NCBI RefSeq assembly: GCF_002355595.1
Contig: NZ_AP017422.1
Coordinates: forward strand, 1,116,001-1,180,000
Origin: Filimonas lacunae
Lineage (GTDB): Bacteria > Bacteroidota > Bacteroidia > Chitinophagales > Chitinophagaceae
Length of the DNA: 64,000 nt
Direction of reading: 5' to 3'
Both the position numbers and the translations under genes were made by a program. Positions 1 through 10,648 of the stretch are shown one piece after another. How positions within the stretch are numbered: position 1 is the first letter of the stretch; each line of letters begins with the position of its first letter. The notes under the pieces are model-generated. The model had not been told where the DNA came from and ran no database searches. It saw only the letters and a list, made by a program, of their open reading frames with translations.

Positions 1-3000
1 AAGGAGGTTCGGGTAATTTCACCAGTTTTAATGAAGCAAAGGCGGCTATTGCCTGCGGCATTTCGGGGCCGGTAGTTTTTACGGTAAAAGCAAATAGCGG
101 CCCTTATAACGAGCAGCTGATACTGGATTCTATACCAGGCGCATCGGCTATTAATACCATTACGTTTAAAGGAAACGGCAATCGCATCCAATTTGCATCG
201 AACGATAACTATAACAGGGGGGTGATTGCGCTAAACGGCGCCGATTATGTAACGTTCGACAGCCTGGTGGTGGATGCCGTAGGAGGGGGTTACGGGTGGG
301 GTATATTTATAACGAATGGCTCGGATAGCAACACTATTCATGGCTGTACTATCCTGGCGGATGTAAGCAGCAGTTCCGGTAATTACAGCGGCATCGTTAT
401 CAGTGCTTCGGCTACCAACTCTACCGATGCCAATGCGCCGGGCTGTGATGGAAATGTAATAGAAGGGAACAGTATTACCGGTGGGTATTATGGTATCAGT
501 TTAATGAGTTCAACCGCTGCGCCAACAATAGGCAACCGCGTGTTAAACAATGTGATAAAGGATTTTTATTATATCGGTATTTTTTCAGGAAATACGCGTG
601 ATGCAATGCTGGCAGGTAATGACATCAGCCGTGCCGGCAGAAGCGGGGTAAGTTCTTTTATAGGTGTATATGCGTATTATGTGAGTGATAATCTGCTGGT
701 GAACGGTAATAAAATACACAACACTTTTGATGCGGCAGCCACTGTTACCGGCGATACCTATGGCGTTTTAGTGGCATCCAATACGGCTACGGCCCAACCT
801 GCCGTTGTTACCAATAACCTGTTGTATAATTTTAACGGGTTGGGTATTGCTTACGGGTTGTATGTGAACATTGCCAACAATGTAAACTTTTATCATAATA
901 CGGTATCGCTGGATTACAAGTCTAATGCCAGCGCTACTGCTACCTATGGCTTATATATTGCAGGAAGCGCTTCTAAATTAATTAATTTTAAAAATAATAT
1001 TGTTAGCATTACCCGTGGGGGTACCGGTAACAGGTATGGAGTGTATGTGAATTCCACCTCGGCCACTTATGTGTCTGACTATAATAACATTTATGTGCAG
1101 GGTGCTTCGGGTGGTTCATTCTATGGTTACGCATCCAGCAGTAAGGCCGATCTGGCGCAATGGAGGCGTGAAACCACGCAGGATGCACATTCTACTTCCC
1201 TGGATCCGCTATATACCAATGCGGCTGATGCTAATTTTGTGCCTTTACAGGGTTATATAGATAACACCGGCACACCTGTTGGCATAACCGTCGATTTTAC
1301 AGGTGCTGTAAGAAGCACTACCACACCTGATGTTGGGGCTTATGAGTTTTCGATACCAGGCTGTATCGATCCGCCTGTTGCAGGTGCTTCGCAGGTATCT
1401 GTTGCTTCCGGTATTTGTATGGGACAAAAAGTGCTGTTGAGCTTAACCGGTAACAGTACGGGTGGCCATCAGCGTTATATCTGGCAAAGGGCAGCAGCGG
1501 AAAATGTTACTTATACAGACATTTCCGATACTCTATATCAACCCACTTTTACCCACGAACTGGCGTCCACCGCCTCTTATTTCAGGGCGGTGGTATTATG
1601 CGGAACAGGTATCGCTTATTCTACACCGGTGAAGGTGCAGCTGAACGCAGGCCTGATGGCAGGTGATTATACCATTGATGCAACTATCGCTGCTTCTGCT
1701 ACTAACTTTACCAGCTTTGCCAATGCGGTGGCGGCCATGCAGTGTGGTATTGAAGGGAGTGTACGCTTCCTGGTGGCGCCCGGTTTGTATAACGAGCAGG
1801 TGCGTATACCTAAAATACCGGGTGCTTCGGCAGCGGCTACGGTAACCTTTATGAGTGCAGATAATAATGCTTCATCCGTGACCCTCAGTTTTGCCGGTAC
1901 CTCTGCCAGAAACTATGTGTTGTTACTGGATACTGCCAGCTTTATCAGCTTTAAGAATATAAAACTGACAGCGTTGGGCACTGCTTATATCAGGGGTGTG
2001 GTAATAACAGCTGCTTCTTCTTATGATAGTATTACAGGTTGTACCATTCAACTGCCTGCTTATACCGGTGCTGACACTACCCAGGCTGGTATATATGGTA
2101 CCGATTTAAGTGGTACGGAAAACAGGTTGATAAAAAATACAATCACCAACGGGGCCACCGGTATTTACTTGTCTGGCCGGGTATATGCAGCCAGCAGGTT
2201 TGCCATCACGGCCAATGAGGTATCGAACGATTACCGGCAGGGTGTTTATGCAGCTAATATTACGCACCTGGTGGTAAATAATAACATTCTTACAAAGCAG
2301 GGGGTATTGTCGCCCCTGGTGTATGGTTTATTAATAGATAACTGCGACTCTTTAAGTCGTATTGAACAAAACTCCATCCGTATCACCAACACTGCTTCCA
2401 GGGCATATGGTATTGCGGTTAAAAATGCACAGGCTACACAGCTTTCAATGGGGTATGTGCATGGCAACCATATTGTAATGAATAGTAACAGCAGCACGGT
2501 AACGGGCCTGTTTAGTTACAATAATACCTACTATAAGGTGGCTAATAACACCGTTTCTGTAGGCACTACAGCAGACAGCTCTTTAGGTATTTACAATGAA
2601 ATGAATACCAGTATAAGCTATTATAATAACTCCGTACACAACACTTCTGCCTCTGTTAAAGCAGTAGCCGCACTGTTTAATCATATTTACAGTAATACCG
2701 GCAGGCTTGTTATGAAGAATAACATTTTCTCTGCTACAGGTGGGCAGGTAGCGGCGGAGATTAATGCCAGTGATTATTTTATCTATAGCGATTATAATCT
2801 CTTTTATACCGGAAAAAATACTGTAGTGCGTAACCTGGGGGCTGAATTGTCGCTGGCACAATGGCGCGACAGCTCGCAGTGGGACATACATTCGCTGGTA
2901 TATAAACCTGCTTTTGGCAGTGAAGAAACCCTGGCACCGGATGTTACCTCGCCGGAGGTATGGGCTATACATGGCCGTGGGGTGCAGGTGCCGGAAAACA

Positions 3001-6000
3001 GTGTGGATGGTAACAATGTTACCCGTCCGGTAACATTGGAAGAAGGCGTACCTGATTTAGGTGCGTACGAGTTTACGCCTTCTTCTGTTCCGGTTGTGTT
3101 AAAGGCCCAGCCGGCAACACCGCAGGCTAATGCAACACAGGTGTTTACCTTGGGTACCGATACGGTAAGTGTTATTACCTGGGGGGCTACTGTGCCTGCC
3201 TCTGTAGAGGCAAGAAGGTATTCAGGTGTTGCGCCGGAAGGCACGGTAAGCGGGCAGCAATACATGTATTTCTATACTGCTTTTACGGTAGATGGTTCAG
3301 GGTATAGCCCCTATGCACTGCGCCAGGTATATATTCCATCATGGCAGGGACTTATTGCCAGTGCTGCGAATATCCGTATGGGCAAAACCAATGCTGCCGG
3401 TGCATGGGATGTGCAGGCGGGCAGCAGTGTGGCACCTGCATTGGAAATGATTACTGCAACGGGTATGCAGGAGTTGCATAAGATAACGGGTTTAAAAGAT
3501 GAGAAAGTAACGCTGCCACCTGTAGTGATCAGTGCATCTGACAGCAGTAACCGGGGCACGCGTTTTTGGGTGGCATATGGTCATAACCAGAGTTTTGGTA
3601 CGCAAAACAACCAGGAAATGCTCATTTATGTAGGGGCAGCGGATAAGGAAGCCCATGTAACGATACAGGTGAATGGTACAGACTGGAAGAAGAGTTATAC
3701 GGTAGCGCCGGGAACAGTAGCTGTTTCTGATCTGATACCCAAAGTTGGGATAAGGGATGCACGCCTGCTGGATGAAGGGCTTTCTGAGAGGGGTATTTTA
3801 ATTGAGAGTGATGTGCCGGTAACAGCTTTTGCGCATATCTATGGTTCGGCCAATTCCGGTGCTACCATGTTATTACCGGAAGGTACTTATGGCTATGAAT
3901 ATTATGCACTTGCTTCTAAGCAATATTATGCAAGCGGTTCTTATTCGTGGTTTTATGTGGTAGCGGCTTACGACAGTACGGTGGTGGAAATAACACCCGC
4001 TAAAAATACTGTAGGCGGCCATAAAGCCGGGGAAACGTTTACGGTGCAGTTAAACAAAGGGCAGGTGTACCAGGTGATGGGTGCTTTAATAAATGCCAGT
4101 GAAGGATATGATGTAACAGGCAGCAGGATAAAGGCGGTGGCCAATGCTAATGGAAGATGTTTTCCTGTAGCTGTGTTCTCGGGTAGCAGTCGTACTACCA
4201 TTGGTTGTGGAAATATATCACCCACACTGGGCGGCGATAACCTGATACAACAGAATTTTCCATACCGTGCCTGGGGACGCCGTTATTTAACAGCACCTAC
4301 ATCGGCTTCTACTAATGCTGCGTTGTTTAATACCAGCATTTACAAAGTGGTGGTGAAAGATAAGGCTACCGTAGTTAAAAGAAATGGCGTGGTGCTTACC
4401 GATCTGGTAGATAATCTTTATTACCAGTTTGCATCGTCTCAGCCTGATTATATTGAAGCAGATAAGCCGGTGATGGTAGCCCAGTTTATGCCTACCATGT
4501 TTAACAGCAGTTGTACCTATGTAGGTGATGGCGATCCTGAAATGATTTACCTGAGTCCGCTGGAGCAGGGTATTAAGGAAGTGGCATTGTACCGCAATGC
4601 GCGTGAGCAGATTAACGTGCAATACCTGACGCTTATTATACCGGAAGCCGGAGTTGCTTCCCTGGTAATTGATGGCAGTAATACTGTTGATTATGTAACA
4701 GATCATCCGGGCATGCCGGGATATAAAGTAGTAGTGAAGAGATGGGATCCTGAAAATGCGCAAACCTTTGTAAAAAGTGAGCAGCCGTTTACTGCCATTA
4801 CCTACGGTATGGGCGTGGAAGAAACCTACGGGTATAATGCCGGAACATTAGTGAAGAACCAGCTTGCGCAGGGTAGTTTCTCTAACATACATAACCCGCT
4901 GCCGGACATAAAGAATACTTATACCTGTGTGTCTACGCCATTGCGTTTACAATTGATAACAACTGTGCAACCGGTGTTGCTGGAGTGGGAGTTAAAGGCC
5001 GTTGCCGGGTTAACACCTAATGACAATATAGTGCAGAGTAATCCGGTTCCATCCCATACCACTACTGTAAATGGCATTACCTATTATGAATACAACACAG
5101 GTACTGACTATGTGTTTACAGAAGCGGGCGACTATACAATACCCGTACATATTACACATCCGGATGTGGAAGGGTGTAATTCAAGACTTACAACGTTGAT
5201 TGCTGTAAAAGTAGTGGGGCCGGTTACTGTTGATTTTGCAGTAAGTGATAACTGTGAAGGTAAGCAGGTGAAATTCAGTGGATCGTCCAATATAGCTGAT
5301 ACGGTGGGTGTGGCTGGCTGGGCATGGAACTTTGGCTTGCCGGGTGCCGTGTCTGCTGCTAAAGATACTGTGTACAATTATGCGGACAGGGGCGCTTATG
5401 ATGTTACCCTGCAGGTTACGGATAGTGTGGGATGTATAGCAGATACGTTAAAGCCTGTAACCGTAGGGGCTGGTCCGGATGCTGTAGTGGTGCCGGATTC
5501 GGTAGGTGTGTGCACAGGTAATGATGCCACCTTTACACTGGAAAGCCCTGTGGCGGGTGTGGAATATAACTGGTATGATGCCGCAGCGGCTGGTAATGTG
5601 GCGCATACAGGCGAGGAATGGACCCTGGTAAATGTTACCGCACCTGTATATTATTGGATAGAGAGCAACTGGAACGGATGCCTGAGTGCTTCCAGAACCA
5701 AAATAATGGCTTATGTACTGCCTTCGTTACAAGTGCCTGTTGTGGTAGCAAGTGGTGCAGGAAAGGATTCTATCCGTTTTAGCTGGATGGCTGTAACGGG
5801 TGCTACGGGGTATGAAGTGAGTATAGATAATGGCATTACGTGGATCACACCTTCCACAGGTGCCACAGGACTTAGTCATACGGTAACCGGCTTGTCGCTG
5901 GGAGAAACCATCACATTGAAAGTAAGGGTTTTAGGAAGTTGTACGGCTGCGGAGTCTGCACCGGTTAGTGCTACTACTATGCAGGAAGAGGTATTTGCGC

Positions 6001-6263
6001 CTAACTCGCTTGCACCTAACAGTGCCGGGCCTGCTGAAACAAGGTACTTCCGCATCTATGGTAATATGATACAGCACATTCGCTTACTCATTTTTAACCA
6101 GTGGGGAGAGAAGGTGTTTGAAACCCGCAATGTAACTGAAGGATGGGATGGCAGTTTCAAGGGCAAGCTGCAACCTACGGGGGTGTACATCTATGTAGCA
6201 GATATTACTTTAACCAATGGAAAACACGTTACCAAAAAAGGTGCGGTTAACCTTATCAGGTAG
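1..6263 (+). CDS. Giant secreted adhesin, beta-helix/IgGFc-binding-like/PKD with T9SS type B C-terminal domain (5' partial)
   Basis: The reading frame is open from base 3, so the protein starts upstream of the window; the GTG at 222 is internal. About 2086 residues are visible. By position: a right-handed beta-helix-like block (3-1350) closing on a GAYEF motif, an Ig-like spacer (about 1370-1640), a second beta-helix block (about 1650-3080) again closing on GAYEF, a linker, an IgGFc-binding-like domain (about 3545-4880, FWVAYGH near its start), a PKD domain (about 5220-5460), an Ig-like and a fibronectin-III-like segment, and a gliding-motility-type C-terminal domain (about 5990-6263, FNQWGEKVFE, GWDG, PTGVYIY). 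This last domain is known as the type B signal of type IX secretion, so surface display or release is inferred. The next gene, 7 bp downstream, is a shorter relative. The ligand is unknown. Confidence 0.88.
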   Translation, partial: GGSGNFTSFNEAKAAIACGISGPVVFTVKANSGPYNEQLILDSIPGASAINTITFKGNGNRIQFASNDNYNRGVIALNGADYVTFDSLVVDAVGGGYGWGIFITNGSDSNTIHGCTILADVSSSSGNYSGIVISASATNSTDANAPGCDGNVIEGNSITGGYYGISLMSSTAAPTIGNRVLNNVIKDFYYIGIFSGNTRDAMLAGNDISRAGRSGVSSFIGVYAYYVSDNLLVNGNKIHNTFDAAATVTGDTYGVLVASNTATAQPAVVTNNLLYNFNGLGIAYGLYVNIANNVNFYHNTVSLDYKSNASATATYGLYIAGSASKLINFKNNIVSITRGGTGNRYGVYVNSTSATYVSDYNNIYVQGASGGSFYGYASSSKADLAQWRRETTQDAHSTSLDPLYTNAADANFVPLQGYIDNTGTPVGITVDFTGAVRSTTTPDVGAYEFSIPGCIDPPVAGASQVSVASGICMGQKVLLSLTGNSTGGHQRYIWQRAAAENVTYTDISDTLYQPTFTHELASTASYFRAVVLCGTGIAYSTPVKVQLNAGLMAGDYTIDATIAASATNFTSFANAVAAMQCGIEGSVRFLVAPGLYNEQVRIPKIPGASAAATVTFMSADNNASSVTLSFAGTSARNYVLLLDTASFISFKNIKLTALGTAYIRGVVITAASSYDSITGCTIQLPAYTGADTTQAGIYGTDLSGTENRLIKNTITNGATGIYLSGRVYAASRFAITANEVSNDYRQGVYAANITHLVVNNNILTKQGVLSPLVYGLLIDNCDSLSRIEQNSIRITNTASRAYGIAVKNAQATQLSMGYVHGNHIVMNSNSSTVTGLFSYNNTYYKVANNTVSVGTTADSSLGIYNEMNTSISYYNNSVHNTSASVKAVAALFNHIYSNTGRLVMKNNIFSATGGQVAAEINASDYFIYSDYNLFYTGKNTVVRNLGAELSLAQWRDSSQWDIHSLVYKPAFGSEETLAPDVTSPEVWAIHGRGVQVPENSVDGNNVTRPVTLEEGVPDLGAYEFTPSSVPVVLKAQPATPQANATQVFTLGTDTVSVITWGATVPASVEARRYSGVAPEGTVSGQQYMYFYTAFTVDGSGYSPYALRQVYIPSWQGLIASAANIRMGKTNAAGAWDVQAGSSVAPALEMITATGMQELHKITGLKDEKVTLPPVVISASDSSNRGTRFWVAYGHNQSFGTQNNQEMLIYVGAADKEAHVTIQVNGTDWKKSYTVAPGTVAVSDLIPKVGIRDARLLDEGLSERGILIESDVPVTAFAHIYGSANSGATMLLPEGTYGYEYYALASKQYYASGSYSWFYVVAAYDSTVVEITPAKNTVGGHKAGETFTVQLNKGQVYQVMGALINASEGYDVTGSRIKAVANANGRCFPVAVFSGSSRTTIGCGNISPTLGGDNLIQQNFPYRAWGRRYLTAPTSASTNAALFNTSIYKVVVKDKATVVKRNGVVLTDLVDNLYYQFASSQPDYIEADKPVMVAQFMPTMFNSSCTYVGDGDPEMIYLSPLEQGIKEVALYRNAREQINVQYLTLIIPEAGVASLVIDGSNTVDYVTDHPGMPGYKVVVKRWDPENAQTFVKSEQPFTAITYGMGVEETYGYNAGTLVKNQLAQGSFSNIHNPLPDIKNTYTCVSTPLRLQLITTVQPVLLEWELKAVAGLTPNDNIVQSNPVPSHTTTVNGITYYEYNTGTDYVFTEAGDYTIPVHITHPDVEGCNSRLTTLIAVKVVGPVTVDFAVSDNCEGKQVKFSGSSNIADTVGVAGWAWNFGLPGAVSAAKDTVYNYADRGAYDVTLQVTDSVGCIADTLKPVTVGAGPDAVVVPDSVGVCTGNDATFTLESPVAGVEYNWYDAAAAGNVAHTGEEWTLVNVTAPVYYWIESNWNGCLSASRTKIMAYVLPSLQVPVVVASGAGKDSIRFSWMAVTGATGYEVSIDNGITWITPSTGATGLSHTVTGLSLGETITLKVRVLGSCTAAESAPVSATTMQEEVFAPNSLAPNSAGPAETRYFRIYGNMIQHIRLLIFNQWGEKVFETRNVTEGWDGSFKGKLQPTGVYIYVADITLTNGKHVTKKGAVNLIR

Positions 6264-6270
6264 TTATTGA

Positions 6271-9200
6271 ATGAAGAGATATTTAAAAATACTAAGTATT
6301 GCCTGTGCATGGCTGGTCAACAGCGGTCATGCACAGGACCTGAGTAACCGGGGAAAAGATTTCTGGGTCGGTTACGGGCATCACCAGTTTATGGAGCCGG
6401 GGCAGGATGATAGCCAGGAAATGGTGTTGTATTTCAGTGCGGAAGAGGAGGCGAATGTAACGGTGTCTATTAATGGTACCAGCTGGACACGTAGTTATCA
6501 TATTCCTGCCAACCGTGTTATTGCTTCGGAGTATATGCCTAAGAACAGCAGCATTTACGATTGCCGCCTGTTTACTTTACCGCCTTCCTATGGCGGCACC
6601 GGTAGTGAGGGCATTTTTGAAAGAGGCATCAATATACATAGTGATGTGCCTATTGTTGCTTATGCACACACCTTTGGTAAAAAGTCGTCCGGGGCAACCA
6701 TGTTGTTGCCTGTAGAAACCTGGGGGTATTCGTATGTGGCTATTAACAGTGGCCAGGTATATCAGAATAATTGCTTCTCATGGCTGTATGTAGTGGCGCA
6801 GCACAATGATACCAGGATTGAAATTGTGCCTTCCGTTGCTACACGAAGCGGGTATGCGGCAGGTCAGGTGGTGCAGGTAACCTTGCAAAAAGGAGAGATA
6901 TACCAGATGGTGGGGGCTAACCCTTCTAATGGCCTGTCGGCTTTGGAGTTGACGGGTACTACCATTCGTTCTGTTGCCAACGCCAGCGGCGAATGTTACC
7001 CGGTTGCTGCATTTGCGGGCAGCAGCCGAACCAGTAATCCTTTTTCCTGCGGCAAAGGAGGTGGGGATAATGATAATCAGCAGTTGTTTCCCATACGGGC
7101 ATGGGGTAAAAAATACTTTACAGCGCCCACCTCACGTTCAACAGCTGCCAGTTATTTTATGACCAATGCCTATAAGGTGCTGGTGAATGATGTGAATACG
7201 GTAGTGAAGCGGAATGGCAAAGTGCTTACCGGTATCAGCAACCGGTGTTATTATTTTGAAAGTAATACGGCAGATATAATAGAAGCCGACAGGCCTGTGA
7301 TGGTGGCCCAGTTTATGACAGGGGGCACAGCGTGTATGGGGGCTGGTGTGGGCGATCCGGAAATGATTTATATAAGCCCGGTTGAGCAGGGCATTAACAA
7401 CATCGGTTTTTTCAGAAATAACCGCGAAGGTATTTTGTTTAACTATCTCACGCTGATTGTGCCTGACAGAGGCACAGGTTTGTCTTCCTTAACTATTGAC
7501 GGGGTGGCGTTAAGCTCCCTTCCGGCAGCAAACCGTTATACCTATAAGCATCCGCAGTCGGCAGATTATTCTGTAGTAGTGTACCGCTGGACGGGTTTTG
7601 CTGCTTATCCCGCAGATGCGCCGGGGCAATGCCTGGTGCAAAGTGATTCTGCATTTACGGCTATTACTTATGGACTTGGGTCAGAAGAAAGCTACGGTTA
7701 CAATGCAGGTACTAATATTAACAGCCTCAATGCTTATGGCTATATACACAACCAGGCAGATTCATCGGTAAAAAGCCATGCGTTTACCTGTGCGGGTACG
7801 CCGGTAGAGGTGTCGGTAATGTTGCCTTATCAGCCTTCGTCTATTTACTGGAAGCTGAGTGCATTGTCTGCTGTGTTAACTCCTTCGGCTGATGTAACAC
7901 AAACCAACCCGGTGTATCAGGAGCTTACCGCAGTAAAAGCCGGTACGTATTACCGCTACCGGTTGCCGGGTGTGTATTCATTTTCGGCTACCGGAACCTA
8001 TGTGCTTCCTGTTACCTGTTACAGCTCGGAAATTGACCGTTGTGATGGCAGTGAAAACTTTGAGGTTACCATTGTAGTGAAGGAGAAGCCGGAAGCTGCT
8101 TTTGAAATAGCTCAGCCAACACCTTGCGCAACAGACACGCTGTATATGCAGGGAGAGGAGGTAGAGCAGCATGCTTATACTATTAAGCAATGGATGTGGA
8201 CTTTTAATGATACGGCGCTTACCAAAGGTATAGCGGTGAAGAAAGTATTGAATAAAGCAGGTAGTCACACCATACGTTTGAGTATTGTAACGGCAGACGG
8301 ATGCGTGGCAGATGCAGATAAAAATGTAACCACCATAGCAGCACCTGAAATAGCCTATACCTATACCGGTAAACTATGTGAAGGGAGGAATGTTGCTATT
8401 GCAGCAGAGGCGGCAACAGGTGCGGAAGAGGTAACTGCCTGGAACTGGAATATGGGGGATGGGCATTTATTTGTTCGTAATGACGCCAGCTCTTTTGAAT
8501 ATGCTTATGACCAATATGGAACGTATCATGCAACTGTTACGGCGGTAAATGCAGATGGGTGTAAAAGTGTGCCTGTTACGCATATATTGGAGGTACAGCC
8601 TGTTCCTGAAGTAAAGTTTGCGTTGCCGGACACGGTATGTTTACCAGGTGGCAAAGCACTGTTCACGAATAAAACTACAATAGCAGATAATAGTGCGCTG
8701 TCTTATCAATGGAGTTTTGGGGATGGTACTCCTGTGAGTACTGAAGTGAACGCAACCCATTTGTATGTGGCGGCAGGAAGTTATCCTGTTGAGCTTACTG
8801 CAACGTCTGCTTATGGTTGCAGTACAGCGTATACACAGTTATTAAACCGTTTTAATCATCGCCCTGTTGTTGCCTTTTCCGTGCAGCCGGAACAATTATG
8901 CCAGGGTATGCCTGTAGTGTTCAGGGATGCCAGTACGGTAGAAGGGGATGTTATTAATCAGCGGCAATGGTCGTTAGGGGATGGCAGCACGGCCAGTGGC
9001 GGGGAGGTGTCATTGGTATATCGCAATGCAGGTGATTATACTGCCATGTTGCAGGTTACCAGCAGTAAAGGTTGCCGTTCTTTCCCGGGGTCGAAAGGGG
9101 TGGTGGTATATCGCCAGCCAGTGATAGAAGCCGGTAATGATATTATGGCAAAAACAGGTGCGGCAGTAAAACTGGCAGCAGTGTCCAGTGCCGGCGCTTA

Positions 9201-9615
9201 TACTTTTCAATGGTACCCTTCCATCGGCTTAAGCAGTACTACTGAGTTACAACCTTCTGTAACAGTAACGGACGATATTACCTATTACCTCACTGCCACC
9301 GGAGAGTTTAATTGTACAGCAACCGATTCGGTGCATATAAAACTACTGCGTGCGATAGAGCCGCCCAATGCTTTTTCGCCTAACGGTGACGGGGTGCACG
9401 ACGTGTGGGAAATTCCCTACCTGGATGCCACTCCTGGCGCACGCATCACTGTGTTTAACCGTTACGGGCAACAGGTGTATACATCGCAGGGATATGCAGT
9501 ACCGTGGAATGGCACCTCTGCCGGAAAGCCGCTTCCCGCAGGTACTTATTACTACGTGATACAAACAGGATCGGAGAAAGGGCCGTTAACCGGAGCGGTA
9601 ACTATTATCAAATAA
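6271..9615 (+). CDS. Secreted IgGFc-binding-like, multi-PKD adhesin with T9SS type B C-terminal domain
   Basis: This 1114-residue protein has a signal peptide (residues 1-21, ending SGHAQ) and then an IgGFc-binding-like domain (about 24-490; DFWVGYGH, SGATMLLP, SYGYNAGT). Four PKD-like domains follow (about 605-690, 693-775, 778-865, 870-955), two of them with clear FGDG or MGDG motifs, then an Ig-like segment and a gliding-motility-associated C-terminal domain (about 1030-1114; AFSPNGDGVHD, FNRYGQQVY, LPAGTYYY). The C-terminal domain marks type IX secretion substrates of type B. Its IgGFc-like part matches the same region of the upstream giant protein segment by segment, so the two are tandem paralogues. 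The PorP/SprF-like gene begins 22 bp downstream and is probably co-transcribed. Binding target unknown; adhesion to polymers or cells is inferred. Confidence 0.9.
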   Translation: MKRYLKILSIACAWLVNSGHAQDLSNRGKDFWVGYGHHQFMEPGQDDSQEMVLYFSAEEEANVTVSINGTSWTRSYHIPANRVIASEYMPKNSSIYDCRLFTLPPSYGGTGSEGIFERGINIHSDVPIVAYAHTFGKKSSGATMLLPVETWGYSYVAINSGQVYQNNCFSWLYVVAQHNDTRIEIVPSVATRSGYAAGQVVQVTLQKGEIYQMVGANPSNGLSALELTGTTIRSVANASGECYPVAAFAGSSRTSNPFSCGKGGGDNDNQQLFPIRAWGKKYFTAPTSRSTAASYFMTNAYKVLVNDVNTVVKRNGKVLTGISNRCYYFESNTADIIEADRPVMVAQFMTGGTACMGAGVGDPEMIYISPVEQGINNIGFFRNNREGILFNYLTLIVPDRGTGLSSLTIDGVALSSLPAANRYTYKHPQSADYSVVVYRWTGFAAYPADAPGQCLVQSDSAFTAITYGLGSEESYGYNAGTNINSLNAYGYIHNQADSSVKSHAFTCAGTPVEVSVMLPYQPSSIYWKLSALSAVLTPSADVTQTNPVYQELTAVKAGTYYRYRLPGVYSFSATGTYVLPVTCYSSEIDRCDGSENFEVTIVVKEKPEAAFEIAQPTPCATDTLYMQGEEVEQHAYTIKQWMWTFNDTALTKGIAVKKVLNKAGSHTIRLSIVTADGCVADADKNVTTIAAPEIAYTYTGKLCEGRNVAIAAEAATGAEEVTAWNWNMGDGHLFVRNDASSFEYAYDQYGTYHATVTAVNADGCKSVPVTHILEVQPVPEVKFALPDTVCLPGGKALFTNKTTIADNSALSYQWSFGDGTPVSTEVNATHLYVAAGSYPVELTATSAYGCSTAYTQLLNRFNHRPVVAFSVQPEQLCQGMPVVFRDASTVEGDVINQRQWSLGDGSTASGGEVSLVYRNAGDYTAMLQVTSSKGCRSFPGSKGVVVYRQPVIEAGNDIMAKTGAAVKLAAVSSAGAYTFQWYPSIGLSSTTELQPSVTVTDDITYYLTATGEFNCTATDSVHIKLLRAIEPPNAFSPNGDGVHDVWEIPYLDATPGARITVFNRYGQQVYTSQGYAVPWNGTSAGKPLPAGTYYYVIQTGSEKGPLTGAVTIIK

Positions 9616-9637
9616 TATCAAAGCTAAAACTGCTGAA

Positions 9638-10639
9638 ATGAGAAAAAAATATTGTTTAGGTATGTATCTGCTGGTGTTGATTTGCGGGCGTTTGCATGCC
9701 CAGGTAGATCCGCATTTTTCGCAGTACTACATTTATCCTTCGTGGCTTAACCCGGCGTTGACGGGGGCTTTTGATGGTGCTTACCGGGTATCGGGTATTT
9801 ATCGCAGCCAGTGGGGCAACCTTGCTACCCCTTTTACCACCAGTGGCGTTTCCGGCGAATTTACAACGGAGAAAAACATCAATGCCGGTGTCAGTTTGCT
9901 AAGGCAAACGGCAGGAGATGCGGGCTATTCTTATACCACCGCTTATGGCAATGTGGCTTATACGGGGGTGCGTTTTGGTAAAGAAGGCATGCACCGTCTG
10001 CACCTGGGGCTTCAGTTTGGATTAATGCAGCGCCGTTTTGACCGTTCCAAGCTAACGTTTGGCGACCAGTGGAATACCATTACGGGATATAATCCCGGCT
10101 CCGTATCGGCGGCCACTTTAACACGCACCTCTGCCGGTTCTTTTGATGCCGGTGCCGGTGCCATGTATTTTGATGCTACTCCTGATAAAAAAGCCAATGT
10201 GTTTGCTGGTTTTTCTGTGTCGCACATGAACGGCCCGTCCGATCAGTTTAGTTCAGATGCCAAAGCAAAAATACCTGTGCGTTATACATTGCATGGCGGT
10301 GTGCGCTTTAACCTGGATGAGGCCTGGAGCCTGCTGCCCCAGTTATTATACAGCAGGCAGGGAAATGCGGCTGAAAAGATGACGGGAGTATACGCGCAAT
10401 ATAAAACCAGCGACAACATCACTGTAATGGGCGGTGTGCATTACCGGTGGAATGATGCGATAGCGCCCTATATAGGCTTTACGCATAAAGGCTGGATATT
10501 GGGAGCCTGCTATGATGTGAACCGTTCTGACCTGGGGAAAGTGGCGGGTAAGGCCAATAGTTTTGAAATAACGTTATCCTTTATCGGAAGAAAAAAAATT
10601 ACTACACCTCAGCTGGACTTTGTTTGTCCGGGTTTATAA
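9638..10639 (+). CDS. PorP/SprF family type IX secretion outer-membrane protein
   Basis: This 333-residue protein has a signal peptide (residues 1-21, ending LHAQ) followed by the family signature DPHFSQYYIYPSWLNPALTG. The rest alternates short aromatic beta-strand-like stretches, as expected for an outer-membrane beta-barrel. In Flavobacterium johnsoniae, SprF is needed to secrete the type B adhesin SprB, and many Bacteroidota pair one SprF-like protein with one adhesin. Its place directly after two type B adhesins suggests that it helps export them. It ends 9 bp before the OmpA-family gene, so the two are likely translated from one message. Confidence 0.9.
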   Translation: MRKKYCLGMYLLVLICGRLHAQVDPHFSQYYIYPSWLNPALTGAFDGAYRVSGIYRSQWGNLATPFTTSGVSGEFTTEKNINAGVSLLRQTAGDAGYSYTTAYGNVAYTGVRFGKEGMHRLHLGLQFGLMQRRFDRSKLTFGDQWNTITGYNPGSVSAATLTRTSAGSFDAGAGAMYFDATPDKKANVFAGFSVSHMNGPSDQFSSDAKAKIPVRYTLHGGVRFNLDEAWSLLPQLLYSRQGNAAEKMTGVYAQYKTSDNITVMGGVHYRWNDAIAPYIGFTHKGWILGACYDVNRSDLGKVAGKANSFEITLSFIGRKKITTPQLDFVCPGL

Positions 10640-10648
10640 AACTGAACT

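Noticed and set aside
222-224. GTG as the true start of the first adhesin
   Set aside because: The frame is open back to the window edge and the upstream residues belong to the same beta-helix block.
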